From: Aureimonas sp. Leaf324
GTDB taxonomy: Bacteria > Pseudomonadota > Alphaproteobacteria > Rhizobiales > Rhizobiaceae
DNA length: 58,564 nucleotides
Assembly (NCBI RefSeq): GCF_001423245.1
Contig: NZ_LMOH01000006.1
Coordinates: 40,029 to 98,592, forward strand
Reading direction: 5' to 3'
The notes beneath the pieces were generated by a model that saw only the letters and a program-made list of their open reading frames with translations, had not been told where the DNA came from and did no database searches. This document shows, piece after piece, positions 30,555-39,585 of the stretch (positions are counted from its first letter, which is position 1; the number at the start of each line of letters is the position of its first letter). A program made the position numbers and the translations under genes.

Positions 30555-32953
30555 GCCCCCCGCACCGCCTCGACGGCGGCGAGGATGCGCTCGGGCGTCG
30601 CCGGCGCGTCGAGATCGGGGAAGCGGCGGCGGTCGCCCGCCGCGCAGATTGCGTCACCGAGCGCCGAGAAGACCGAGAGCGCCAGCATGAAGGGCGGCTC
30701 GCCGACGGCCTTGGAGCGGAAGATCGTGTCGGCCGGGTTGCGGCCCTTGTCCCAGAGCGTCACGCGGAGGTCGTCCGGCCGGTCGTTGGCGGTCGGGATC
30801 TTGTAGGTGGAGGGCGCATGGGTGCGCAGCCGCCCCGCCTTGTCCCACCAGAGCTCCTCCATCGTGAGCCAGCCCATGCCCTGAATGAAGCCGCCCTCGA
30901 CCTGTCCGAGGTCGAGCGCCGGGTTCAGCGAGCGGCCGACGTCGTGGAGGATGTCGGCGCGCAGGAGGCGGTTCTCGCCGGTCAGCGTGTCGATCACGAC
31001 CTCGGAGCACGAGGCGCCGTAGGCGAAGTAATAGAACGGCTTGCCGCTTGCCGTCTCGCGGTCGTAGGCGATGCCGGGCGTGGCATAGAAGCCGGTCGAG
31101 GAGAGCGAGACGCGGGCGAGATAGGCCTCGCCGACGAGGTCGCGGAAGCGCAGTTCCTTCTGGCCGATCCGCACCTTGCCGGGACCGAAGACCACCGCCT
31201 CGCGCGCCACGTTGTAGCGCGAGACGGCGTAGTCGATCAGCCGCTCCTTGATGGTGCGCGCGGCGGCCTGCGCGGCCATGCCGTTGAGGTCGGAGCCCGA
31301 CGAGGCGGCGGTGGCCGACGTGTTGGGCACCTTGGCGGTGGTGGTCGCGGTGATCTTCACGTCCGCAACGTCGATCTGGAACTCCTCGGCGACGACCTGC
31401 GCGACCTTGGTGAAGAGGCCCTGCCCCATCTCCGTGCCGCCGTGGTTGAGATGGACCGAGCCGTCCTTGTAGACGTGGACCAGCGCGCCGGCCTGGTTGA
31501 GATGCGTCGTCGTGAAGGAGATGCCGAACTTCACCGGTGTCAACGCGAGGCCCTTCTTGAGGATCGGGCTCGATGCGTTGAAGGCCTCGACGGCCCGGCG
31601 CCGCGCGCGGTAGTCGCTCGACGCCTCGAGTTCCGCGACGATCTCGGCGATCACGCAATCCTCGACCGCCATGTGGTAGGGCGTACGGCCGGGCGCTCCC
31701 TCGCCCATCGCGGCGTAGAAGTTGCGCCGGCGCACGTCCAGCGGATCGAGCTTCAGATCGAAGGCGATGCGGTCCATCGCCCGCTCGATCGCCACCATCC
31801 CCTGCGGCCCGCCGAAGCCGCGAAATGCGGTGTTGGAAACGGTGTTGGTCTTGAGGCGGCGGGAATGGATGTGCGCGGCCTGGAGGTCGTAGGCGTTGTC
31901 GGCGTGGAACATCGCGCGGTCTGCGATCGCCCCCGAGAGGTCCTTGGAGTAGCCGCAGCGAACCACGTGGCGGAACTCGGCGCCGAGGATGCGGCCCTCA
32001 CCGTCGTGGCCGACGCGGTAGTCGGCGCGCATCTCGTGGCGCTTGCCGGTCATCTCCATATCGTCGTCGCGGTCGAGCCGGCACTTGGCGGGCCGCCCCG
32101 TCTTCACCGCGACCAGCGCGCAGACGGCCGCAAACAGCGCGGGCTGCGATTCCTTGCCGCCGAAGCCGCCGCCCATGCGCCGCACCTCGATCGTCACGGC
32201 GTTGTCCGGCCGTCCGAGGGCTTTCGCCACATTGTGCTGCACTTCGGACGGATGCTGCGTCGAGGAGCGCACGAGGACGTCGCCGTCCTCCAAAGGGATC
32301 GCGACGGCGATCTGGCCTTCAAGGTAGAAATGGTCCTGGCCGCCGGTTTCGACACGTCCCTCGATTCTGTGCGGCGCGCCCGCGATCGCGGCCGCCGCAT
32401 CACCGAGCCGCATCTCATGGGGCGGCAGCAGGTCCTCGCCGGCCTCGTCTGCGACGGTCAGCGCCTCGTCGATCGTGATCGCCGGCGGGGCGCCGGCATA
32501 CTCGACCCTGGCGAGCTTCGCGGCCATGCGCGCGGTGCGCAGGTCCGCCGCCGCCACCGCGAAGAGCGGCTGCCCGACATAGTGGACCGTGCCGTCCGCA
32601 AAGATCGGGTCGTCGCCGAAGACCGGCGAATAGTCGTTGATGCCGGGAATGTCTCCGGCGCCAAGCACGCAGGCGACGCCCGGTGCCGCGCGCACGGGAT
32701 CGAGATCCATCGACAGGATCGCCGCGTTGGCGCGCGGGCTCATGGCGATGAAGACCTGAAGCGTGCCGGGAAGCTCGGGCTCGTCGTCGGTGTAGCGCGC
32801 CTCGCCGGTGACGTGCTTCACGCCGCTGTCGTGGCGGATCGGCTGGCCGACGCCGCCCTTCAGGCGGGTGCGGGGCGCGGGCGGCGCCTCGTCGAGCGCG
32901 GCGGGATCGACCGTGCCGGCCTCGCCGCGGTCCTGGATGCGGGTCTCGTCCAT
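30551..32953 (-). CDS. xdhB: Xanthine dehydrogenase, molybdopterin-binding subunit
   Basis: Catalytic Mo subunit that oxidises hypoxanthine and xanthine to urate. 800 residues from the ATG at 32953, which shares a base with the xdhA stop; GTG one codon upstream is an alternative. Key segments are GGFGGKESQ, a RGFGGPQGM loop with the substrate-binding Arg, GGTEMGQGLFTKVAQV near the cofactor, and KAVGEPPFM with the base-catalyst Glu near the C-terminus. The first ~30 residues are a Pro/Ala-rich extension. Length and domain content match the two-subunit bacterial enzyme. Confidence 0.95.
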   Translation of the reverse strand: MDETRIQDRGEAGTVDPAALDEAPPAPRTRLKGGVGQPIRHDSGVKHVTGEARYTDDEPELPGTLQVFIAMSPRANAAILSMDLDPVRAAPGVACVLGAGDIPGINDYSPVFGDDPIFADGTVHYVGQPLFAVAAADLRTARMAAKLARVEYAGAPPAITIDEALTVADEAGEDLLPPHEMRLGDAAAAIAGAPHRIEGRVETGGQDHFYLEGQIAVAIPLEDGDVLVRSSTQHPSEVQHNVAKALGRPDNAVTIEVRRMGGGFGGKESQPALFAAVCALVAVKTGRPAKCRLDRDDDMEMTGKRHEMRADYRVGHDGEGRILGAEFRHVVRCGYSKDLSGAIADRAMFHADNAYDLQAAHIHSRRLKTNTVSNTAFRGFGGPQGMVAIERAMDRIAFDLKLDPLDVRRRNFYAAMGEGAPGRTPYHMAVEDCVIAEIVAELEASSDYRARRRAVEAFNASSPILKKGLALTPVKFGISFTTTHLNQAGALVHVYKDGSVHLNHGGTEMGQGLFTKVAQVVAEEFQIDVADVKITATTTAKVPNTSATAASSGSDLNGMAAQAAARTIKERLIDYAVSRYNVAREAVVFGPGKVRIGQKELRFRDLVGEAYLARVSLSSTGFYATPGIAYDRETASGKPFYYFAYGASCSEVVIDTLTGENRLLRADILHDVGRSLNPALDLGQVEGGFIQGMGWLTMEELWWDKAGRLRTHAPSTYKIPTANDRPDDLRVTLWDKGRNPADTIFRSKAVGEPPFMLALSVFSALGDAICAAGDRRRFPDLDAPATPERILAAVEAVRGA

Positions 32954-34395
32954 CACGCGACCTCCGAAATCCTCGTGGGAACGCCCGAGAGCTCGAGCCG
33001 GAAGCGCTCGAGACAGGCGGCCGCGGTCTTCAGGCGATAGTCGGCGCTCGCGCGCATGTCGCTGAGCGGCTGGAAATCGTCTGCCAGCGCCGCTGCGGCG
33101 TCCCTCACCGCCGCCTCGTCGAAGGGGCGGCCGACCAGCATCGCTTCGGCGGCGAGCGCGCGCTTCGGCGTTCCCGCCATGCCCCCGAAGGCAAGCCGCG
33201 CGGTCACGACGCGCTCGCCCTCGAAGCCGAGCTTGAAGGCGGCGAGGACGGCCGAGATATCGGAATCCATGCGCTTGGACATCTTGGAGGCCGAGAAGCG
33301 CTCGCCTTCCTTCAGGAACGGCACCTCGACGGCGACCACGAACTCGCCCTCGCGGCGGTCCTGTTTGCCGTATTCGAGGAAGAAGTCTTCGAGCGGCAGC
33401 CGCCGCACCGCTTCGCCCTGCCGCAGGTAAAGGGTCGCGCCGAGCGCGATCAGCACCGGGGCCAAGTCGCCGATCGGCGAGCCGTTGGCGATGTTGCCGC
33501 CGACCGTCCCGGCATTGCGCACCTGATAGCCGGCGAAGCGGCGCATCACCTCGCCGAGGTCGGGATGCAGCTCGGCCAGCCGCGCGCGGGCGTCGGCATG
33601 GGTCACGGCGGCGCCGAAGAACAGGCTTTCCGGCCCTTCCTCCACATGGCGGAGATCATGGACGCGCGACACGTCGATCAGGGTCTCGAAGCTGCGGTGC
33701 TGCTTCGTCACCCAGAGGCCGACATCGGTGGCGCCGGCCACCAGCGTCGCCTTGGGGTGGGCGGCATAGGTGTCGGCCAGCTGATCGACGTCGGCGGGCG
33801 AGAGCCAGGTCGCGCCGGCCGCCTCGTAGCGGAAGAGGTCGTCGCCGCGGAGCGACTGGAGCGCCTCGGAGCGCAGCGCGTCCTCGGGTCCGGTGTCGGG
33901 CATCGGGACGGACGCCACGGCGAGCCCCGCGTCCACGATCGGCCCGTAGCCGGTGCAGCGGCAGAGATTGCCCGAGACGACGTCCTTGACCGACTGCCGG
34001 TCGGTGAGCGCCCCCGTGCGCCAGCCGGCGTAGAGCTGCATCACGAAACCCGGCGTGCAGAAGCCGCATTGGCTGGCGTGGCGCTCGACCATGGCCTCCT
34101 GCACGGGGTGCAGCCCGCCGGCCGAGGCCAGATGCTCCACGGTCTCGACCGAGCGCCCGTGCAGCGCCGGCAGGAACAGGATGCAGGCGTTCAGGGCCCG
34201 CCGCTTCAGGCCGCCCTGCCCGTCCGGCTCCTCGACCATGACGGTGCAGGCGCCGCAGTCCCCTTCCGCGCAGCCTTCCTTCGTGCCGGTCAGGCGCTCG
34301 GCGGGTCCGCGCAGGTACTGGAGAACCGTGGTGGTGGGTGCCAGCCCCTCCACGCTGCGCTCCTCACCGTTCAGGATGAAGCGGATCGGCGCCAT
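32953..34395 (-). CDS. xdhA: Xanthine dehydrogenase, iron-sulfur/FAD subunit
   Basis: Small electron-transfer subunit, 480 residues. Residues about 1-165 carry two [2Fe-2S] domains: the plant-type cluster cysteines in GCAEGDCGACTV and the NACI segment, then CGFCTPG and GNLCRCTGY. Residues about 190-370 are the FAD-binding domain with LVAGATDVGLWVTK and AGTVGGNIANGSPIGD. The rest is the CO-dehydrogenase-flavoprotein C-terminal domain. The ATG at 34395 overlaps the uraH stop by one base; a 175-codon upstream open extension in the same frame is antisense or non-coding. Confidence 0.95.
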   Translation of the reverse strand: MAPIRFILNGEERSVEGLAPTTTVLQYLRGPAERLTGTKEGCAEGDCGACTVMVEEPDGQGGLKRRALNACILFLPALHGRSVETVEHLASAGGLHPVQEAMVERHASQCGFCTPGFVMQLYAGWRTGALTDRQSVKDVVSGNLCRCTGYGPIVDAGLAVASVPMPDTGPEDALRSEALQSLRGDDLFRYEAAGATWLSPADVDQLADTYAAHPKATLVAGATDVGLWVTKQHRSFETLIDVSRVHDLRHVEEGPESLFFGAAVTHADARARLAELHPDLGEVMRRFAGYQVRNAGTVGGNIANGSPIGDLAPVLIALGATLYLRQGEAVRRLPLEDFFLEYGKQDRREGEFVVAVEVPFLKEGERFSASKMSKRMDSDISAVLAAFKLGFEGERVVTARLAFGGMAGTPKRALAAEAMLVGRPFDEAAVRDAAAALADDFQPLSDMRASADYRLKTAAACLERFRLELSGVPTRISEVA

Positions 34396-34766
34396 CAGCT
34401 CCCCCGATAGGTCGAGTAGCCGAAGGGCGATAGGAGCAGCGGCACGTGGTAGTGGCGGTCCTCCGAGATGCCGAAGCGGATCACGACGTCGTCGAGGAAC
34501 TTCGGCTGGTCGAGCACGACGCCCTGCGCGTCGAAATAAGGGCCGCAGAAGAAGGTGATCTCGTAGGTCCCGTGCCGGAAGCCCTCGCCCTGCATCAGCG
34601 GGGCGTCGCAGCGCCCGTCCTCGTTGGTGCGCCCTTCGCCGACGAGGTCCCGCCGCTCGCCGTCCAGCCGGTGGAGCACGAGTTCCAGCCCGCGCGCAGG
34701 GGTGCCGCGGGCCGTGTCCAGAACATGCGTCGTCAGCCGGCCGGAGCCGGGGGGCAGTGATGGCAT
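34395..34766 (-). CDS. uraH: 5-hydroxyisourate hydrolase
   Basis: Transthyretin-related enzyme that hydrolyses 5-hydroxyisourate, the PuuD product, to OHCU. 123 residues from the ATG at 34766 (MPSLPPGSGRLTTHVLDTARGTPA). The active-site His of THVLDTARG, the Arg/His of DRHYHVPLLLSP and the C-terminal YRGS tetrapeptide are all present. It is the first gene of the long leftward purine operon and faces puuE-uraD across a 170-bp divergent region. No signal peptide is seen, so it should be cytoplasmic. Confidence 0.94.
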   Translation of the reverse strand: MPSLPPGSGRLTTHVLDTARGTPARGLELVLHRLDGERRDLVGEGRTNEDGRCDAPLMQGEGFRHGTYEITFFCGPYFDAQGVVLDQPKFLDDVVIRFGISEDRHYHVPLLLSPFGYSTYRGS

Positions 34767-34797
34767 CGTGCGAGGATCCGTTCCGTCTCGATCGTCC

Positions 34798-34815
34798 GGT
34801 GCGCCAGTCTGCACC
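34798..34815. promoter_or_regulatory. Possible operator in the uraH/puuE divergent region
   Basis: Arms GGTGC (34798-34802) and GCACC (34811-34815) form an inverted repeat with an 8-nt spacer between the two divergent purine transcripts. This is a plausible site for a GntR- or LysR-type regulator, but no regulator gene is in the window. Confidence 0.25.
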
Positions 34816-34871
34816 CGTTCGCGACGCCTCGTCCAGCAGAAAGGTTGAAGCGCCCGGGCGCCGCGCCCGCC

Positions 34872-34901
34872 TTGGCAACGGCGGCCCGAAGCGCGTATCC
34901 A
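34872..34901 (+). promoter_or_regulatory. Candidate sigma-70 promoter of puuE-uraD/allA
   Basis: TTGGCA (34872-34877) is followed after 18 bp by TATCCA (34896-34901), 35 bp before the puuE ATG. The match is moderate for an alphaproteobacterial housekeeping promoter, and the position fits. Confidence 0.4.
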
Positions 34902-34936
34902 AAGGCCACGCACGCGACACAGCCGAGGCGAGCCCG

Positions 34937-36376
34937 ATGACCAGTTCCTACCCACGCGACCTCAGCGGCTACGGCCGCAACGCGCCGGACCCGCATTGGC
35001 CGAACCCGAACGGCACCGGCGCGGCGAAGATCTGCGTCCAGTTCGTGGTGAACTGCGAGGAAGGCGGCGAGAATGCCGTGATCCACGGCGACAAGGCGTC
35101 CGAGGCGTTCCTGTCGGAGATTGTCGGCGCCGCGCCCTGGCCGGGACAGCGCCACATGAACATGGAATCGATCTACGAGTACGGCGCGCGCGCCGGCTTC
35201 TGGCGGCTCTGGCGGCTGTTCACCGAACGCCAGATGCCGGTCACGGTCTACGGCGTCGCCACCGCGCTGGAGCGCAGCCCAGAACAGGTGGCCGCGATGC
35301 GCGAGGCCGGCTGGGAGATCGCCTCGCACGGGCTGAAATGGATCGACTACCGCGACCACGCCGCCGATGCCGAGCGCGCCGACATGGACGAGGCGCTGGC
35401 CCTGCACGAGGCGGTGACGGGCGAGCCGCCGCTCGGCTGGTACACCGGCCGCTCCTCCGAGCACACGCTGGAACTTGCCGCCGAGCGCGACTTCCTCTAC
35501 GTCTCCGACTCCTATGCCGACGACCTGCCCTACTGGCAGGAAACGCGCACCAGGCCGATCCTCGTCCTGCCCTACACGCTCGACACCAACGACATGCGCT
35601 TTGCGACGCCGCAGGGCTTCAACACGGGCGAGCAGTTCTACACCTACCTCAAGGACGCCTTCGACGCGCTCTATGCCGAGGGCGAGGCGGGCGCGGCCAA
35701 GATGCTGAACATCGGCCTCCACTGCCGCCTCGTCGGCCGTCCCGGCCGCTCGGCCGCGCTCGCACGCTTCCTCGACTACGTCCGCTCCAAGCCCGACGTC
35801 TGGGTCGCCACGCGCGCCGACATCGCCCGTCACTGGCGCGCCCGCTTCCCCCACCGCGAGACGATCAGCCCGCATCGCCTGGAGCGGGCCGTGTTCCTCG
35901 AAATGTTCGGCGGCATCTACGAGCATTCGCGCTTCATCGCCGAGCGCGCCCTCGACCGCGGCCTCGGGCCTGCCAACGACACCGCGGAGGGACTGGCCGC
36001 CGCGCTCGCCGTCCAGTTTCGCCGCGCCAGCCGGGAGGAGCGGCTCGGCGTCCTGCGCGCGCACCCCGATCTCGCCGGGCGCCTCGCGCTCGCCGGCGAC
36101 CTTACGGCCGACTCCTCGGCCGAGCAGGCGTCCGCCGGCCTCGACCGCCTGACGCCCGACGAGCTCGCCCGCTTCACCGACCTCAACGCCCGCTATCAGT
36201 CGCGCTTCGGCTTTCCCTTCATCATCGCGGTGCGCGGTCGTTCGAAGGAGGACATCCTCGCCGCCTTCGAGAGCCGCGTCTCGAACGACGAGGAAACCGA
36301 GTTCCGCACGGCCTGCGGAGAGGTCGAGCGGATCGCCCGCCTGCGCCTCGACGCGATGCTCGGAAGCGCCGCATGA
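34937..36376 (+). CDS. puuE: Allantoinase PuuE fused to OHCU decarboxylase UraD
   Basis: Bifunctional purine-catabolic protein, 479 residues. Residues about 1-305 are a polysaccharide-deacetylase-fold allantoinase of the PuuE type (YPRDLSGYGRNAPDPHWPN, NCEEGGENA, GWEIASHGLKWIDY, GWYTGRSSEHT), which hydrolyses allantoin to allantoate. Residues about 315-479 are OHCU decarboxylase (RAHPDLAGRLAL and YQSRFGFPFIIAVRG with the HPDLAG catalytic motif), which makes (S)-allantoin. The fusion channels two consecutive steps. The ATG at 34937 is preferred; an upstream in-frame extension of 60 residues looks non-coding. allA overlaps its stop (ATGA). Confidence 0.94.
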   Translation: MTSSYPRDLSGYGRNAPDPHWPNPNGTGAAKICVQFVVNCEEGGENAVIHGDKASEAFLSEIVGAAPWPGQRHMNMESIYEYGARAGFWRLWRLFTERQMPVTVYGVATALERSPEQVAAMREAGWEIASHGLKWIDYRDHAADAERADMDEALALHEAVTGEPPLGWYTGRSSEHTLELAAERDFLYVSDSYADDLPYWQETRTRPILVLPYTLDTNDMRFATPQGFNTGEQFYTYLKDAFDALYAEGEAGAAKMLNIGLHCRLVGRPGRSAALARFLDYVRSKPDVWVATRADIARHWRARFPHRETISPHRLERAVFLEMFGGIYEHSRFIAERALDRGLGPANDTAEGLAAALAVQFRRASREERLGVLRAHPDLAGRLALAGDLTADSSAEQASAGLDRLTPDELARFTDLNARYQSRFGFPFIIAVRGRSKEDILAAFESRVSNDEETEFRTACGEVERIARLRLDAMLGSAA

Positions 36377-36870
36377 GCCTTCGCACGCTCCGGGCCGTGC
36401 CGCTGACGGCGGAAGCCTTCCGCCCGTTCGGCGAGGTGATCGAGCCCGACAACTGCACCGAGATCCGGCTCATCAACAACGGCACCACGACGCGCTTCCA
36501 CGACATCGCGCCGGTGGACGTGTCGTCGGGCGGCGGTCATGCGCTGATCTCGATCTTCCGCGGCAAGCCGTTCGATCTTCCCTTTCGCGTCGAGATGCTG
36601 GAGCGGCACCCGCTCGGCAGCCAGGCCTTCATGCCGCTGGAGGGCCGCCCCTACCTCGTGGTCGTGGCAAGCGATGCGGACGGGCGGCCCGGCGAGCCCG
36701 TCGCCTTCATGGCGAGCGGTGCGCAAGGGGTCTCCTACGCACGGGGCACCTGGCACCACCCGCTGGTCGCGCTGGGCGAGCGGTCCGACTTCCTCGTCGT
36801 CGATCGCGGCGGCTCGGGCGTCAATCTGGCCGAGTACGTGCTGGACGCGCCGGTTCTCGTGGACCGCTGA
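36373..36870 (+). CDS. allA: Ureidoglycolate lyase
   Basis: Cupin-fold enzyme that splits ureidoglycolate into glyoxylate and urea, 165 residues. Family landmarks are LTAEAFRPFGEVIEPD, INNGTTTRFHD, ISIFRGKPFDLPF, MLERHPLGSQAFMPL and YARGTWHHPLVAL. It is translationally coupled to puuE-uraD by a 4-bp overlap. The urea released would be the substrate of the urease encoded 5-14 kb to the right. The enzyme producing ureidoglycolate from allantoate is not encoded in the window. Confidence 0.93.
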   Translation: MSLRTLRAVPLTAEAFRPFGEVIEPDNCTEIRLINNGTTTRFHDIAPVDVSSGGGHALISIFRGKPFDLPFRVEMLERHPLGSQAFMPLEGRPYLVVVASDADGRPGEPVAFMASGAQGVSYARGTWHHPLVALGERSDFLVVDRGGSGVNLAEYVLDAPVLVDR

Positions 36871-36882
36871 ACCACCTCGCGC

Positions 36883-36957
36883 TTGACGCGGCGCAATGTC
36901 GCGACATGTCGCGTCAGTCCGGCAGGGTTCACGGCTTCGCGAGGGAGCCGTGTCGCG
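36883..36957 (+). promoter_or_regulatory. Promoter/operator-like region upstream of the PQQ dehydrogenase
   Basis: TTGACG at 36883-36888 could be a -35 box. Just after it, ATGTCGCG occurs twice 10 bp apart (36896-36903 and 36906-36913), so that a 12-bp (36896-36907) and a 14-bp (36900-36913) perfect palindrome overlap. A third TGTCGCG lies at 36951-36957. Copies spaced one helical turn apart, between a -35-like box and the ATG at 36978, look like a transcription-factor site. Confidence 0.4.
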
Positions 36958-36977
36958 TCCGGGCGAAAGGATGCCCG

Positions 36978-39584
36978 ATGCCGCAGCGAACCACGCCCGC
37001 GTTTCTTCGCCTCATGACTTGGGTGATCGGGCTGTGCGGCATCGCCCTGCTCCTCGGTGGCGGCTGGCTCCTCGCCATCGGCGGCTCGGCCTACTACGTC
37101 GTCGCCTCGCTGCTCTTCCTCGGCACCGCCTATCTCCTCCACCGCGCCCGCCCGGAGGCGCTCGGCGTCTTCGCGGTTCTCGTGATCGGCACCCTGATCT
37201 GGGCGCTCTACGAGGTCGGCTTCGACTGGTGGCCGCTGGCCGCGCGCGGCGACGTCGTCTTCGTGCTCGGCGCACTGCTGCTCCTTCCGTGGATCACCCG
37301 GCCCCTCTCGCGGCGAAGCGTCGCCGATGCGCTGAACGGGCGCGACCGCAGCGTCTCGCCGCTGAAAGGGCACGGCGCCTTCCTGACCGCCTCGCTGCTG
37401 GTGGCCGTCGCGGTTGCCGGCACCTCCTGGTTCACCGATCTCCACGCCAAGGAGGGCGAGCTTCCCGGCACGCGTCTCGGGGCCGCCGACAACGGCATTC
37501 CGGAGGGTGAATGGCTTGCCTACGGGCGCAGCCAGATGGGCCAGCGCTATTCGCCGCTCGGCGACATCACGCCCGCCAACGTCGCCTCGCTGCAGGTCGC
37601 CTGGCAGTTCGAGACCGGCGACAAGCCGCAGCCGGGCGACCCCAAGGAGACGACCTTCGAGGTCACGCCGCTCAAGATCGGCGAGCGGCTCTATCTCTGC
37701 TCCCCGCACCAGAACGTCATCGCGCTCGATGCCACGACCGGCGCCGAGATCTGGCGCTACGATCCGGTGATCCAGGGCGAACTCGCGCTCCAGCACCTCA
37801 CGTGCCGCGGCCTGTCCTACCAGAGCGCTGCCGCCGCCGGGGCCGCCGGCACACAGACCGGCGCCGCGACGACGCCGGCCGCTCCGGCCAGCACGGGCGC
37901 GCCGGAAGGCACCGCCACCGGGCTTTCAGTGGAGGGCGGCCTGACGGCACCCCAGGAGACCGCCGGCACGCCCGCCGGCACCGGCGGCGCCCCGGTCGAC
38001 CAGACCGGCGGAAACACGGACCCCGGCCTGCCGGTCGCCGTCGCCAACGCGCGCACCACGATCTGCGACGACAAGCTCTTCATGCCGACCGCGGACGGGC
38101 GGATCGTGATCCTCGATCCCGAGACCGGCGCGGTCTGCTCCAACGCCGGGGGCGGCGACGGGCAGATCGACCTCTGGGACCGCATGCCCAACGTCAATCC
38201 CGGCTCCTATTACTCGACCTCGCCGGTGATCGTCGCCGGCAACAGCGTGATCGTCGGCGGCACGGTGCTCGACAACGTGTCGACGGCCGAGGCGTCCGGC
38301 GTCATCCGCGCCTTCGACATCACGACGGGCGACCTCCTGTGGAACTGGGATTCGGGCAAGCCGAACGAAACCCAGCCGATCGCGGAAGGGCAGACCTACA
38401 CGCCCAACAGCCCGAACTCCTGGTCGATCATGAGCGCCGACGAGAACCTCGGGCTCGTCTACGTGCCGCTCGGCAACCAGCCGCCGGATCAGTGGGGCGC
38501 CAACCGCTCGCCGCAGGTCGAGGAATACTCGTCCTCGATCGTCGCGCTCGACATCCGAACTGGTCAGCCGCGCTGGCACTTCCAGACCGTGCACCACGAC
38601 CTGTGGGACTACGACGTGCCGGCGCAGCCGAGCCTCGTCGACCTGCCGATCGGCGGCGAGATCGTGCCCGCGCTGGTGCAGCCGACGAAGCAGGGCGAAA
38701 TCTTCGTGCTCGACCGGCGCACCGGCGAGCCGGTGATGCCCGTCGTCGAGAAGCCGGCACCAGGCGGCGCCGTTCTTCCCGACCGGGCCGCGCCGACGCA
38801 GCCGAAATCCGCGATCTCCTTCGACCCGCCCCCTCTGCGCGAGCGCGACATGTGGGGCGCCACGATGTTCGACCAGCTCGCCTGCCGCATCGCCTTCCAT
38901 GGGTTGAACTACGGCGGCCGCTTCACGCCGCCCTCGCTCGACGGCTCGCTGATCTATCCCGGCAATTTCGGCGTCTTCAACTGGGGCTCCGTGGCGGTGG
39001 ACCCGGCGCGCGGCGTGATGTTTGCGACGCCCACCTATCTCGCCTTCACCTCGCGCCTCGTGCCGCGGCCGAACGACCGGACGCTGGTGGTCAACCAGAG
39101 CCAGCCCGAAGGTGCGCTGCCGGCCTTGAACGAGAACTTCGGCGCGCCTTACGCGATCGAGCTTGGGCCCTTCACGTCCGTTCTCGGCCTTCCCTGCCAG
39201 CAGCCGCCCTGGGGTTACGTCGCGGGCGTCGACCTCACCACCGGCGAGACGGCCTGGATGCACAAGAACGGCACGACGCGCGACGCCGCGCCGGTTCCCC
39301 TGCCCTTCCGCATGGGCGTGCCCAACCTCGGCGGGCCGATGATGACGGCGGGCGGCGTGGCCTTCCTGTCGGGCACGATCGACTACTACGTGCGCGGCTA
39401 CGACGTGACGACGGGCGAGGAACTCTGGAAGGCGCGCCTTCCGGCCGGCGGTCAGGCCACGCCGATGACCTATCGCGGCGCCGACGGGCGGCAGTATCTC
39501 CTCGTCGTCGCCGGCGGACACGGCTCGCTCGGCACCCAGCGCGGCGATTCCGTCATCGCCTACGCCCTGCCGCAGGGCGGCTGA
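36978..39584 (+). CDS. gcd: Membrane-bound PQQ-dependent dehydrogenase (glucose/quinate type)
   Basis: Quinoprotein that oxidises a sugar or polyol in the periplasm and reduces ubiquinone, 868 residues. About five hydrophobic helices fill residues 1-155, followed by the eight-bladed PQQ propeller (WLAYGRSQMGQRYSPLGDI, TPNSPNSWSIMSADENLGL, HHDLWDYDVPAQPSLVD, NYGGRFTPPS, GGPMMTAGGVAFLSG). The glucose/quinate/shikimate subfamily is clear; glucose is the likeliest substrate but is not proven. Unusual feature: about residues 280-350 form a Gly/Ala/Thr/Pro-rich insert between the conserved LTCRGLSY and DDKLFMPTADGR blocks. The ATG at 36978 follows AAAGGA. Confidence 0.92.
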   Translation: MPQRTTPAFLRLMTWVIGLCGIALLLGGGWLLAIGGSAYYVVASLLFLGTAYLLHRARPEALGVFAVLVIGTLIWALYEVGFDWWPLAARGDVVFVLGALLLLPWITRPLSRRSVADALNGRDRSVSPLKGHGAFLTASLLVAVAVAGTSWFTDLHAKEGELPGTRLGAADNGIPEGEWLAYGRSQMGQRYSPLGDITPANVASLQVAWQFETGDKPQPGDPKETTFEVTPLKIGERLYLCSPHQNVIALDATTGAEIWRYDPVIQGELALQHLTCRGLSYQSAAAAGAAGTQTGAATTPAAPASTGAPEGTATGLSVEGGLTAPQETAGTPAGTGGAPVDQTGGNTDPGLPVAVANARTTICDDKLFMPTADGRIVILDPETGAVCSNAGGGDGQIDLWDRMPNVNPGSYYSTSPVIVAGNSVIVGGTVLDNVSTAEASGVIRAFDITTGDLLWNWDSGKPNETQPIAEGQTYTPNSPNSWSIMSADENLGLVYVPLGNQPPDQWGANRSPQVEEYSSSIVALDIRTGQPRWHFQTVHHDLWDYDVPAQPSLVDLPIGGEIVPALVQPTKQGEIFVLDRRTGEPVMPVVEKPAPGGAVLPDRAAPTQPKSAISFDPPPLRERDMWGATMFDQLACRIAFHGLNYGGRFTPPSLDGSLIYPGNFGVFNWGSVAVDPARGVMFATPTYLAFTSRLVPRPNDRTLVVNQSQPEGALPALNENFGAPYAIELGPFTSVLGLPCQQPPWGYVAGVDLTTGETAWMHKNGTTRDAAPVPLPFRMGVPNLGGPMMTAGGVAFLSGTIDYYVRGYDVTTGEELWKARLPAGGQATPMTYRGADGRQYLLVVAGGHGSLGTQRGDSVIAYALPQGG

Positions 39585-39585
39585 T

